Assembly (NCBI GenBank): GCA_947632115.1 | Contig: CANROB010000002.1 | Span: 22,107 to 86,106 of the forward strand | Length of the DNA stretch: 64,000 nucleotides | Origin: an uncultured Bacilli bacterium | Lineage (GTDB): Bacteria > Bacillota_I > Bacilli_A > RF39 > UBA660 | Reading direction: 5' to 3' | Part shown: piece after piece, positions 33,871 to 41,861 of the stretch | How the letters are laid out: every line of letters starts with the position of its first letter | How positions within the stretch are numbered: position 1 is the stretch's first letter | Translations under genes and position numbers: made by a program | The notes under the pieces: model-generated | Databases searched by the model: none | The model's input: only the letters and a program-made list of their open reading frames with translations | What the model was told of the DNA's origin: nothing

Positions 33871-34707
33871 ATGCGAATAGAACCAATTATAGGAATCGAA
33901 CAAGAAAGACGTATGATATCAGAAAGAGAGTTTCAAGCCTACTCTATCTTTTCCACCGAAGAGATGCTAAGAGACTATTTGGCCCACTATGGGTATCACT
34001 TTGTTGGAACCTATGGTAGTGAGGAAGATCTCATTGTTGTACGAAATTGCAATCGTGAGTTAGAAATTCTCTTAGGAGAACCTAATCTTTACCGTGTCAT
34101 TAATTATAAGACAGGAGAAGTTGTTTTATCTTCTTTAAGTAAGTGGGATGCTGTTCAAAAGACATTTTCCAAAAATATGGTAGGTCTTGTCATGACCAAG
34201 GCTTATCGAATTGACTATCGTGGGAATAAAGCGCGATTACTAGAAGGAGCTACCAAGATTCCTATTCTAGAAGCGGAAGAGATGTTTTTTATCAATCATA
34301 AAACTTTATTTTATAAAATCTATGGGTTAGAATACATTTTAGATATGGAAGAAAAAAAGAGTTATCCTCTTTTAAATCTAGATAATCCTCTTTATGTAGG
34401 AAAAGATGAGAACTTTTTAGATATGCGTTATTCTATTTATGCTAGTTCCCAAAATACGGTCCAGGCATTCCCTTTATTTTCTTGTGATGTAAAAGAACTA
34501 GTAGAAAAGTATCCTTATGGAAAAAGGCAAGGAAATCTTTTTCACTTATTAAATGGGCGTATTGTTTATGGAATTGCTTATGATAATCGTGAAAAATCCT
34601 TTGTCTATTGGTATCCTTCTGAAGGAGAAAGAAATAATGTTTTAAATACTTTAGGTAGCGAGATAGAGTCTACTTTAGAAAAGTCAAAAGTAAAAGAGTT
34701 TCATTGA
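33871..34707 (+). CDS. Protein of unknown function
   Basis: The 278-residue soluble protein lacks signal peptide or membrane segments, and I do not recognise the family. It is mixed alpha/beta with several aromatic-rich stretches (EEMLRDYLAHYGYHFVG, YRVINYKTGEVVLSSLSKWDAVQ, LFHLLNGRIVYGIAYDN). No cysteine cluster, nucleotide-binding loop or obvious catalytic motif is visible. It is monocistronic, between the permease terminator and the hisS promoter. GAGGGA precedes the ATG at 33871; the frame upstream of it crosses the promoter. Confidence 0.7.
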   Translation: MRIEPIIGIEQERRMISEREFQAYSIFSTEEMLRDYLAHYGYHFVGTYGSEEDLIVVRNCNRELEILLGEPNLYRVINYKTGEVVLSSLSKWDAVQKTFSKNMVGLVMTKAYRIDYRGNKARLLEGATKIPILEAEEMFFINHKTLFYKIYGLEYILDMEEKKSYPLLNLDNPLYVGKDENFLDMRYSIYASSQNTVQAFPLFSCDVKELVEKYPYGKRQGNLFHLLNGRIVYGIAYDNREKSFVYWYPSEGERNNVLNTLGSEIESTLEKSKVKEFH

Positions 34708-34732
34708 CTAAATAAGAAAAAAACTATATACT
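34704..34732 (+). promoter_or_regulatory. Promoter of the small ORF and hisS
   Basis: TTGACT, a 17-nt spacer and TATACT (34727-34732). The -35 overlaps the stop codon of the preceding gene. Confidence 0.75.
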
Positions 34733-34756
34733 TAATATACTATGAGGTGATCTTAA

Positions 34757-34837
34757 ATGGGAAAAGTAAAGGAATGGATAAAACAGTTTTATCAGGTTTT
34801 CTTTCGACATTGCTTTTTCGTATTTATAGAAGAGTAA
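34757..34837 (+). CDS. 26-residue small ORF in the hisS leader
   Basis: ATG 34757 follows a good GAGGTGAT ribosome binding site and opens a frame of 26 codons to TAA 34835-34837. It begins MGKVKEWIKQFYQVFF and is basic, then aromatic and hydrophobic. It starts 24 nt after the -10 of the hisS promoter and ends 18 nt before the hisS ATG. It contains one His codon only, so a classical attenuation leader for histidine is unlikely. It may be a small amphipathic/membrane peptide, or its translation may couple to hisS. Confidence 0.5.
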   Translation: MGKVKEWIKQFYQVFFRHCFFVFIEE

Positions 34838-34855
34838 ATAGAAAGAAGGTATAAA

Positions 34856-36166
34856 ATGAAGAAAGTAGAACCAAGAATTTTATCAGGATTTATGGAATTA
34901 TTACCTCCTGATCAAATTCAATTTAATTGGATGGTAGATACCATTCGAAGAGTATATGAAGAATACGGCTTTTTACCACTAGATACACCAACGATTGAAT
35001 TATCAGAAGTTTTGCTTGCAAAAGCAGGAGGAGAAACGGAAAAACAAATTTATCGATTTTTTAAAGGAGATACCGATTTATCTTTACGATTTGATTTAAC
35101 GGTCCCTTTAGCGCGTTATGTATCTAGTCACTATAATGATTTAATCTTCCCATTTAAAAGATATCAAATCAGTAAAGTTTTTCGTGGGGAAAGACCTCAA
35201 AAAGGAAGATTTCGGGAGTTTTATCAATGTGATATTGATATTATTGGAAATGAGTCTTTAGATCTTGTCTATGATGCCGAAATTCCAACCGTTATTTATC
35301 ATGTTTTCGAGGAGTTACAACTGGGAAAATTTACGATTCGTATCAACAATCGGAAAGTGTTATCTGGTTTCTTTGAAAGTTTAGGATTAGAACATGAAAT
35401 TACAGATATCTTACGGATTATTGATAAGATGGATAAAATGGGAGAAGAGGTTGTTAAAAGAGAACTTTTAGAGCAGGGGATAGTGGAAAAGAATATCGAT
35501 GCGATTTTTACGTTCCTACATACTTCTGGAACCGTAGAAGAAAAACTTGCTTCTTTAAAGAAGTTATCGAATCATCCTCTTTATCAAGAAGGATTAGAAG
35601 AGTTAGAAATTGTCTTTTCTGCTTTAAAAGAATTTCAAGTAAAAGAAGAATATTATACCCTTGATTTAACGATTGCTAGAGGACTAGATTATTATACAGG
35701 TACGGTTTATGAAACTATTTTAGATGACTATCCTAGTCTAGGAAGTATTTGTTCTGGGGGAAGATATGAAAACTTAACCGAATATTATACGGATCAACAC
35801 TTACCAGGAATTGGTATCTCGATTGGGTTAAGTCGTCTTTATTCGCAGTTAAAAGAGGCTGGAATTTTAAAAGAAAATCATGAGTCTATTAGTTCTATTC
35901 TTTTAGTTCCAATGGATAAAGAAGTAAGAGGCTATACTTTAGATATCGCCAATTACCTAAGAGAAAATGGAATAAAGACAGATGTCTACTACCAAGAAAA
36001 GGGCATGAAACAAAAAATAAAATATGCAGACCGGCTAGGGATCCCTTATGTAGGTGTAATTGGAGAAGAGGAAGTAGCAGAAAAAAAGGTTGCTTTTAAA
36101 AATCTAGAGACCGGTACGCAAGAATTAATAACCAAAGAAGAACTTTTAAAAAGATTGACAAAATAA
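34856..36166 (+). CDS. hisS: Histidyl-tRNA synthetase
   Basis: The 436-residue class II synthetase charges tRNA-His. Motif 2 is FRGERPQKGRFREFYQCDID; the histidine-specific blocks are ARGLDYYTGTVYE (HisA) and SGGRYENL. The C-terminal anticodon-binding domain starts near residue 345 (ILLVPMDKEVRGYTLDIANYLRENGI). The usual hisS-aspS order is present, but the two genes are separated by a T-box that carries its own promoter, so aspS can be expressed independently. GAAGGTATAAA precedes the ATG. Confidence 0.97.
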   Translation: MKKVEPRILSGFMELLPPDQIQFNWMVDTIRRVYEEYGFLPLDTPTIELSEVLLAKAGGETEKQIYRFFKGDTDLSLRFDLTVPLARYVSSHYNDLIFPFKRYQISKVFRGERPQKGRFREFYQCDIDIIGNESLDLVYDAEIPTVIYHVFEELQLGKFTIRINNRKVLSGFFESLGLEHEITDILRIIDKMDKMGEEVVKRELLEQGIVEKNIDAIFTFLHTSGTVEEKLASLKKLSNHPLYQEGLEELEIVFSALKEFQVKEEYYTLDLTIARGLDYYTGTVYETILDDYPSLGSICSGGRYENLTEYYTDQHLPGIGISIGLSRLYSQLKEAGILKENHESISSILLVPMDKEVRGYTLDIANYLRENGIKTDVYYQEKGMKQKIKYADRLGIPYVGVIGEEEVAEKKVAFKNLETGTQELITKEELLKRLTK

Positions 36167-36183
36167 AAAATTAGGAATAAAAT
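36155..36183 (+). promoter_or_regulatory. Promoter of the aspS T-box transcript
   Basis: TTGACA (36155-36160, inside the hisS 3' end), a 17-nt spacer and TAAAAT (36178-36183). It is near consensus. Confidence 0.8.
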
Positions 36184-36189
36184 GAAGTT

Positions 36190-36384
36190 GTATTTGTTTG
36201 GAAGAGTATAGTTCTTATTTTAAAGTAGAGAGCTGATGGTTGGTGAAAATCAGTTTAAAGGGGCCTAGAAGACACCAAACGCTAAATAATCGTATTTTCT
36301 GCGTTAAAGAAATAAAGTGCATAGAAATTCTATGAAGTAGGGTGGTACCGCGATTCATCGTCCCTATCTTTATGGAATTTTTTT
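36190..36384 (+). promoter_or_regulatory. T-box riboswitch upstream of aspS
   Basis: The leader contains the near-invariant T-box core GGTGGTACCGCG (36341-36352) and a Stem I region with GGTTGGTGAAAATCAG-type sequence (36239-36254). A GAC triplet (Asp) in AGAAGACACC (36267-36276) is a possible specifier; its position in the specifier loop was not modelled. The alternative terminator is clear: 36326-36342 pairs with 36362-36379 with one bulge and G-U wobbles, followed by five more Ts. Uncharged tRNA-Asp would stabilise the antiterminator and raise aspS expression. Confidence 0.92.
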
Positions 36385-36398
36385 AGTTAGGAGGAATT

Positions 36399-38141
36399 AT
36401 GAAAACAATTCAAAATGGAACACTAACAAAAGAATTTGTTGGTAAGCAGGTAGAACTTTATGGATGGGTTGCGAAAAGAAGAAATCTAGGAGGTCTTTAC
36501 TTTATTGACTTAAGAGATAGAAGTGGGATTATCCAATTAGTTGTTCGTCCTGAGAATGCCTGCTATGAAAAGGCAGAAACTTTAAAAAATGAATATGTTA
36601 TTAAAGTAACAGGAACAGTCGCTCTTCGGGAAAGCCCTAATGAGAAACTCGCAACAGGTGAGGTAGAAGTAGAAATAGAGACTCTAGAGATTTTAAATAC
36701 GTCTTTAGATCTTCCTTTTGAGATAGCTGAAGATACAACGGCTTTAGAGGATACGAGATTAAAATACCGCTATCTTGATTTAAGAAGAAATCGTCTTCAA
36801 GATAATTTAAAATTGCGTCATCAAGTAACTATGGCAACGAGAAACTTTTTAGATAAAGAGGGCTTTTTAGAAATTGAAACACCCGTTCTTTGTAAATCCA
36901 CGCCAGAAGGAGCAAGAGACTATTTAGTACCTTCCAGAGTAAACCCTTCTAAATTTTATGCCCTTCCACAATCTCCCCAAATATTTAAACAACTATTGAT
37001 GGTTGGAGGCATGGAAAAATATTTTCAAATTGCCAAATGTTTCCGTGATGAGGACCTAAGGGCCGATAGACAGCCTGAATTTACGCAAATCGATATTGAG
37101 ATGAGCTTTGTCGATGAAGAAGATGTCATGGATTTAGGAGAAAGACTTGCAGCTACTATTTTTAAAGAAGTAAAGGGAATCGATATTCCTCTTCCTTTAA
37201 GAAGAATGAAATATGATGATGCGATGGATCTCTATGGTTCTGATAAGCCAGATTTACGTTTTGATATGAAAATTCAAGATGTTACGAATCTTTTTCAAAA
37301 TACCGAGATAGAATTTTTGAAAACTTCTCTTCTAGAAGGTGGAATTGTAAATGCTATTGTTGCTAAAAACTGCGCTGATAAGTATTCTAGAAAAGAAATT
37401 GATAAATTAACGGATTATGTGAAAACCTACCGGGCAACGGGGCTTATCTATTTAAAATTAGAAGAAGAGTTAACTGGTAGTATTGCTAAACTATTATCAG
37501 AAGAAGAAAAGCAAACTTTAATAGATATCCTTTCTCTTCAAAAAAATGATATGGCTTTCTTAATTACTGGTAAAAAGAATATTGTGAAGATAAGTTTAGG
37601 GGCACTTCGCTTGAAATTAGGACATGATCTAAATTTAATTGATTCAAATCGTTATGAACTTTTATGGGTTGTTGATTTTCCATCTTTTGAATATAGTGAA
37701 GAAGAAGGAAGATACGTTGCTTGCCATCATCCATTCACAGCTCCAAAAGATAGTGATATTGGAAAACTTCTTACGGATAAAGCACACTGTTATTCAAAAG
37801 CCTATGATATTGTCATCAATGGGTATGAAGCAGGGGGAGGTTCTATTCGTATACATGATCAAAATGTTCAAGCGACGATGTTTGAGGCACTCGGTTTAAC
37901 AGAAGAAGAAATTAAAGAGAAGTTTGGTTTCTTCGTTGATGCTTTAAAGTATGGCACGCCACCACATGGGGGAATGGCTTTTGGGCTTGATAGAATGGTA
38001 ATGCTTCTATCTGGTACGGAAAACATTCGTGATGTGATTGCTTTTCCAAAAACAGCAAGTGCTTCTTGTTTGATGAGTGAGGCTCCTAATGTTGTATCCG
38101 ATAAGCAATTAGAAGAATTACATATTGCCTTAACGAAATAG
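36399..38141 (+). CDS. aspS: Aspartyl-tRNA synthetase
   Basis: The 580-residue bacterial-type AspRS has an N-terminal OB anticodon-binding domain (GWVAKRRNLGGLYFIDLRDRSG, about 22-43) and class II motifs (motif 2 FRDEDLRADRQPEFTQID; motif 3 HGGMAFGLDRMVML). A GAD insertion domain lies between. Whether it charges only tRNA-Asp or also tRNA-Asn cannot be read from sequence. AGGAGG precedes the ATG, 14 nt after the T-box terminator. Confidence 0.97.
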   Translation: MKTIQNGTLTKEFVGKQVELYGWVAKRRNLGGLYFIDLRDRSGIIQLVVRPENACYEKAETLKNEYVIKVTGTVALRESPNEKLATGEVEVEIETLEILNTSLDLPFEIAEDTTALEDTRLKYRYLDLRRNRLQDNLKLRHQVTMATRNFLDKEGFLEIETPVLCKSTPEGARDYLVPSRVNPSKFYALPQSPQIFKQLLMVGGMEKYFQIAKCFRDEDLRADRQPEFTQIDIEMSFVDEEDVMDLGERLAATIFKEVKGIDIPLPLRRMKYDDAMDLYGSDKPDLRFDMKIQDVTNLFQNTEIEFLKTSLLEGGIVNAIVAKNCADKYSRKEIDKLTDYVKTYRATGLIYLKLEEELTGSIAKLLSEEEKQTLIDILSLQKNDMAFLITGKKNIVKISLGALRLKLGHDLNLIDSNRYELLWVVDFPSFEYSEEEGRYVACHHPFTAPKDSDIGKLLTDKAHCYSKAYDIVINGYEAGGGSIRIHDQNVQATMFEALGLTEEEIKEKFGFFVDALKYGTPPHGGMAFGLDRMVMLLSGTENIRDVIAFPKTASASCLMSEAPNVVSDKQLEELHIALTK

Positions 38142-38160
38142 ATATCTATTTCGTTTTTTT
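38132..38160 (+). terminator. Terminator of aspS
   Basis: A 24-bp perfect inverted repeat (38132-38155) containing the aspS stop codon is followed by a T-run. Confidence 0.92.
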
Positions 38161-38181
38161 TCTAAAAAAATACCAAAAAAC

Positions 38182-38234
38182 TAGACAAAATAGGAGATTC
38201 GTGTATAATATTGGAGTTAGAGCAATAGGCTCTT
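38182..38234 (+). promoter_or_regulatory. Promoter and leader of the repeat-protein gene
   Basis: TAGACA, a 16-nt spacer and TATAAT (38204-38209). In the leader, AGAGC and GCTCT (38220-38234) form a small 5-bp hairpin before the AAAGGAG site. Confidence 0.55.
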
Positions 38235-38258
38235 TAGAAAAAGAAAGGAGAAAAAAGG

Positions 38259-41200
38259 ATGGCTCAAAAAGCAAAGAATCAAACGAGCAAAAAAGTAGAA
38301 ATAAAAAAAGAAGAACAAAAGAATGAACAAGAAAAAATCATTAAAATTGGCGTCATTTTTGTTTTTCTAATTGTACTTATTATTTTGCTAGTAACATTCT
38401 GCCAGCGAAAAGATTATGCGGTTACTTTCATGGTAGATGGAAAAGAATACCGTTTAGAGAATGTCCATAATCTAGGTGAACTAGTAAAGCCAAAAGATCC
38501 GGTTAAGGAAGGTTATACTTTTTTAGGATGGTATGTTGGAAATAAAGAATTTGACTTTAGTTCCGGTACCATTACTGACGGTATGGAACTAGAAGCCCGT
38601 TTTGAAGAAAACCATTATTCTATTACCATTGATGATGGTATGGGAAATGATACCACCCAAGAAGTAAAACATAATGAAAAAATAGAAGAACCTAAAACTC
38701 CAACAAGAGATGGTTATATCTTTAAAGGATGGTATGTTGGTTCTAAACCTTATGATTTTGAATCAGGCATTAAAGAAGATACTACTATCGAAGCTAAGTG
38801 GGAAAAAATTAAGAAGATAGATTACCAGGTAGAACATTATCTCATGGGACTTGATGGAAAATATCCTACTAAACCAGAAAAAGTAGAGGTGTTTAGTACG
38901 GATGAAGGTAGTGAGGTTACTCCTGCTGTAAAAACGTATCCAGGATTTACTAGTCCTGCAAGAAAAACAGTAACTGTGGAAGAGGGAGAAACTACCGTAC
39001 AATACTACTATGTAAGAAATAAATACAAACTTAGTCTAAAAGGGGATAATGGAATTAAATCTCTTGAGGGAGAAGGCACTTATTATTATGGGGAGAAAGT
39101 AAAGGTAAAGGCTATCCTAAAAGATGGTTATGACTTTGCTCATTGGAGCAATGAGCAAGTAAATGCCGCATTTACTTATACTATAAATAATAATATTACT
39201 TTAACAGCTACCACTACTCCAGTAGAATATACTATTACGTATGAATTAAATGGTGGCAGCGGAAAGAATAAAGAAAGTTATAATGTAGAAGAGAAATTCT
39301 CTTTATCAGAACCAACGAAGGTAGGATATCGATTTACTGGTTGGACAATAGAAGGAGAAGCTTTCGACGGTGTTATTAAGAAAGGAACAACAGGTAATCT
39401 AACCATTACAGCAAATTGGGAAGCTAATACCTATACCATCACTTATGATGAAAAATGTGATGGAGAAGATTGTACCCCATCTACTTATACTATAGAAGAT
39501 AAAGAAGTAAAACTTCCAACTTTATTGAAAGAGGGATACACCTTTAATGGATGGATTATTAATGGGGAGAATAAAGCTGTAACTTCTTTTGAGAGTTCTA
39601 AATATTTAGAAAATTTAGAGTTAAAAGCAAGTTTCACGCCAATTACTTATACGATTCATTTTACGTTAGATGAAGATGCTGAATGTGAAGATTGTCAAGA
39701 TAAGACTTATACAATTGAGGATGAAGTAACACTTCCTACCCCAACTAGACTAGGATATAAATTCTTAGGATGGACTTCAGAGGATCTTACTAGTAACGTA
39801 ACAACACTTCCTAAGGGAACAGTAGGGGAATTAACCTTAACAGCTTCTTGGGAAGAAGTGATTGCTTCTTATAAAGTAGAACTCTATTTAATGGATACGA
39901 AGGGATCCTATAAACTTGAAAAAACAATTACAAACGAAACTCTAAAAGGAAGAGTAGGAACAATCCCTAACTTCAATTTAATAGATAGTGATTTAACAGA
40001 TGACCTAAAAGCAGGTATCCAAAATGGTGGATTAAAGGAGCCAACTATTGAAAATACTAATGTTATAGCAGAAGATGGTTCAACAACCGTTAAATACTAT
40101 TATGAAAGAAATACCTTTCATTTAACATTCCAGTTAGGAAAAGGAATAGAAAGTGCAACTGCTTCTAAGAATGATGCGATTCAAGAAGAAAATACGCATT
40201 ATTATGAAGAAGAAGTAACACTTACCACTACTTTAAAACCAGGTTATGAAAATGTAACTTGGAGTGATGGAGTAACAGATAACAAATATACAATGCCAGC
40301 TAGTGATCAAACCTTAACTCCATCTGCTACCGCTATTTCATATACAATTACTTATAAGGAATCTTGTGAAGAAGATTGTACCCCATCTACATATACTGTA
40401 GAAGATGAGAATGTAACATTACCTGAATTAACAAAAAATGGATATAATTTTGATGGATGGATAATTAACGGTAGTGGAGAACCAGTAAAATCTTTCAAGG
40501 GATCTGATCATCACGAAGATTTAAGTTTAACAGCAAAATTTACTGCTATTGAATATGACATTACTTACGAATACAATGGTGCTACTTGTGAAGAATGTAC
40601 AACGAAAAATAAATATACTATTGAAGGAATGAAATTACCAGAGCCAACACAAGAGGGAAAAGTCTTTGTAGGATGGAAAGTTAAAGATAACAAAGACGAG
40701 ACTATAACCGAAATAGAAGCCGGAAAAACAGGCGCAATTTCTTTAGAGGCTATCTTTGTAAATGAAATTACTTTAACATATATTGATCACTTATTAACTG
40801 ATGATCTAGAATATATAGGAAATATGGAATTGCCATTTACAACTGAAGTAGATGAGGAAAATAAAACTGTTTCTGCCTCAATTGATCATGATGAAAATGC
40901 TAAACTAACGTTTACTTCTGTTTCTGGAATAGCTGGAAGGCTTCAAAAAGTTCTTGACGGTGAAAGTAAGGATATTGCTGATCTTTGCGTCAGTTATGGT
41001 GGACAACAATTGTGTTACAAAAGTTCTACTTCAATTGCCAGTACATTGTTCGCAAATAACGTTGCTGGTTGGTTAGTAGGTGGTAGTGGCCCTACAGGTA
41101 TAATGGGTAAACAAGCCATCTTATTAAATAAAAAAGAACTAATCGTTACTATTAAATTAAATAGAGATTTTGCTCTTACCAAAGATAAAAAAGAGGAACT

Positions 41201-41753
41201 TACTTATACGCTAAAACTTCATAGTTTAGGCGCTGTCACAAAAGAAGAGTTTGATGAGCAGATAAATCCAATTCTAGAGATGTTTAAGCGAAATAATAAT
41301 ACTGATGAACATTTTCAAGTAGATATATCAAATGTTAAAAACGGAAATGTTGTCTATAAATATAAAGATGATGACCCTGTTCTTGGTTCAACTTTTGTTG
41401 GTATTGGAACTAATACAGCAATTAATATGTTAAAAGAAATAGAATTTATTGATAAGGTAGAGATTACTTTTAGTGCATCAAAAGATGATAAATCAGGTAA
41501 ATCAAAAACTTACTATGTTTCAAATCATAAGGTAGACGGAGAGGAAGAATATACTTCTTTCAGTCCAATTGAAGGTATCGTAGCTGCTATGCAAACTGTA
41601 ACAGGTGATACTGTGCCACAAGTATCTACTGTTTCTAATAAAGACTTAACAGATTATCATGTTACCATTCATGTAAAATTCACCTTTAAAGATGATGGTT
41701 ATGTACAAGATTTACCAGAGGAATTAAATATTACCTTTGCAAAAGAAAGTTAA
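38259..41753 (+). CDS. Large cell-surface protein with InlB-type (Flg_new) repeats
   Basis: The 1164-residue protein has a Lys/Glu-rich cytoplasmic N-terminus and one transmembrane helix (about 28-47); the rest is extracytoplasmic. GY-x-F-x-GW motifs mark seven InlB B-repeat/Flg_new-like modules near residues 85, 152, 356, 426, 499, 728 and 800. Two longer modules of the VEHYLMG...YYYVRNKY type lie at about 185-320 and 535-695. Four repeats carry closely spaced cysteines (CDGEDC at 400, CEDC at 476, CEEDC at 703, CEEC at 777). The C-terminal ~330 residues are a different alpha/beta region. No LPXTG or other C-terminal wall anchor is present. Adhesion or wall binding is inferred. AAAGGAG precedes the ATG; the gene is monocistronic. 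Confidence 0.85.
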   Translation: MAQKAKNQTSKKVEIKKEEQKNEQEKIIKIGVIFVFLIVLIILLVTFCQRKDYAVTFMVDGKEYRLENVHNLGELVKPKDPVKEGYTFLGWYVGNKEFDFSSGTITDGMELEARFEENHYSITIDDGMGNDTTQEVKHNEKIEEPKTPTRDGYIFKGWYVGSKPYDFESGIKEDTTIEAKWEKIKKIDYQVEHYLMGLDGKYPTKPEKVEVFSTDEGSEVTPAVKTYPGFTSPARKTVTVEEGETTVQYYYVRNKYKLSLKGDNGIKSLEGEGTYYYGEKVKVKAILKDGYDFAHWSNEQVNAAFTYTINNNITLTATTTPVEYTITYELNGGSGKNKESYNVEEKFSLSEPTKVGYRFTGWTIEGEAFDGVIKKGTTGNLTITANWEANTYTITYDEKCDGEDCTPSTYTIEDKEVKLPTLLKEGYTFNGWIINGENKAVTSFESSKYLENLELKASFTPITYTIHFTLDEDAECEDCQDKTYTIEDEVTLPTPTRLGYKFLGWTSEDLTSNVTTLPKGTVGELTLTASWEEVIASYKVELYLMDTKGSYKLEKTITNETLKGRVGTIPNFNLIDSDLTDDLKAGIQNGGLKEPTIENTNVIAEDGSTTVKYYYERNTFHLTFQLGKGIESATASKNDAIQEENTHYYEEEVTLTTTLKPGYENVTWSDGVTDNKYTMPASDQTLTPSATAISYTITYKESCEEDCTPSTYTVEDENVTLPELTKNGYNFDGWIINGSGEPVKSFKGSDHHEDLSLTAKFTAIEYDITYEYNGATCEECTTKNKYTIEGMKLPEPTQEGKVFVGWKVKDNKDETITEIEAGKTGAISLEAIFVNEITLTYIDHLLTDDLEYIGNMELPFTTEVDEENKTVSASIDHDENAKLTFTSVSGIAGRLQKVLDGESKDIADLCVSYGGQQLCYKSSTSIASTLFANNVAGWLVGGSGPTGIMGKQAILLNKKELIVTIKLNRDFALTKDKKEELTYTLKLHSLGAVTKEEFDEQINPILEMFKRNNNTDEHFQVDISNVKNGNVVYKYKDDDPVLGSTFVGIGTNTAINMLKEIEFIDKVEITFSASKDDKSGKSKTYYVSNHKVDGEEEYTSFSPIEGIVAAMQTVTGDTVPQVSTVSNKDLTDYHVTIHVKFTFKDDGYVQDLPEELNITFAKES

Positions 41754-41782
41754 AGTATGCGATTGCATACTTTTTCTTTTTT
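41752..41782 (+). terminator. Terminator of the repeat-protein gene
   Basis: AAAGTATGC (41752-41760), loop GATT, GCATACTTT (41765-41773), then a T-rich tract. Confidence 0.88.
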
Positions 41783-41798
41783 CTTCTATCATTTATTG

Positions 41799-41827
41799 TT
41801 GAATTCGTTATCAATTTATGATAAACT
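41799..41827 (+). promoter_or_regulatory. Promoter of the zinc-ribbon/SPFH operon
   Basis: TTGAAT, a 17-nt spacer ending TGA, and TAAACT (41822-41827). Confidence 0.55.
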
Positions 41828-41861
41828 ATTAATAGTATAAAAGAATAGGAAGGATGATTAT

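Noticed and set aside
34757..34837. Histidine attenuator leader peptide
   Set aside because: Only one His codon and no terminator/antiterminator pair before hisS.
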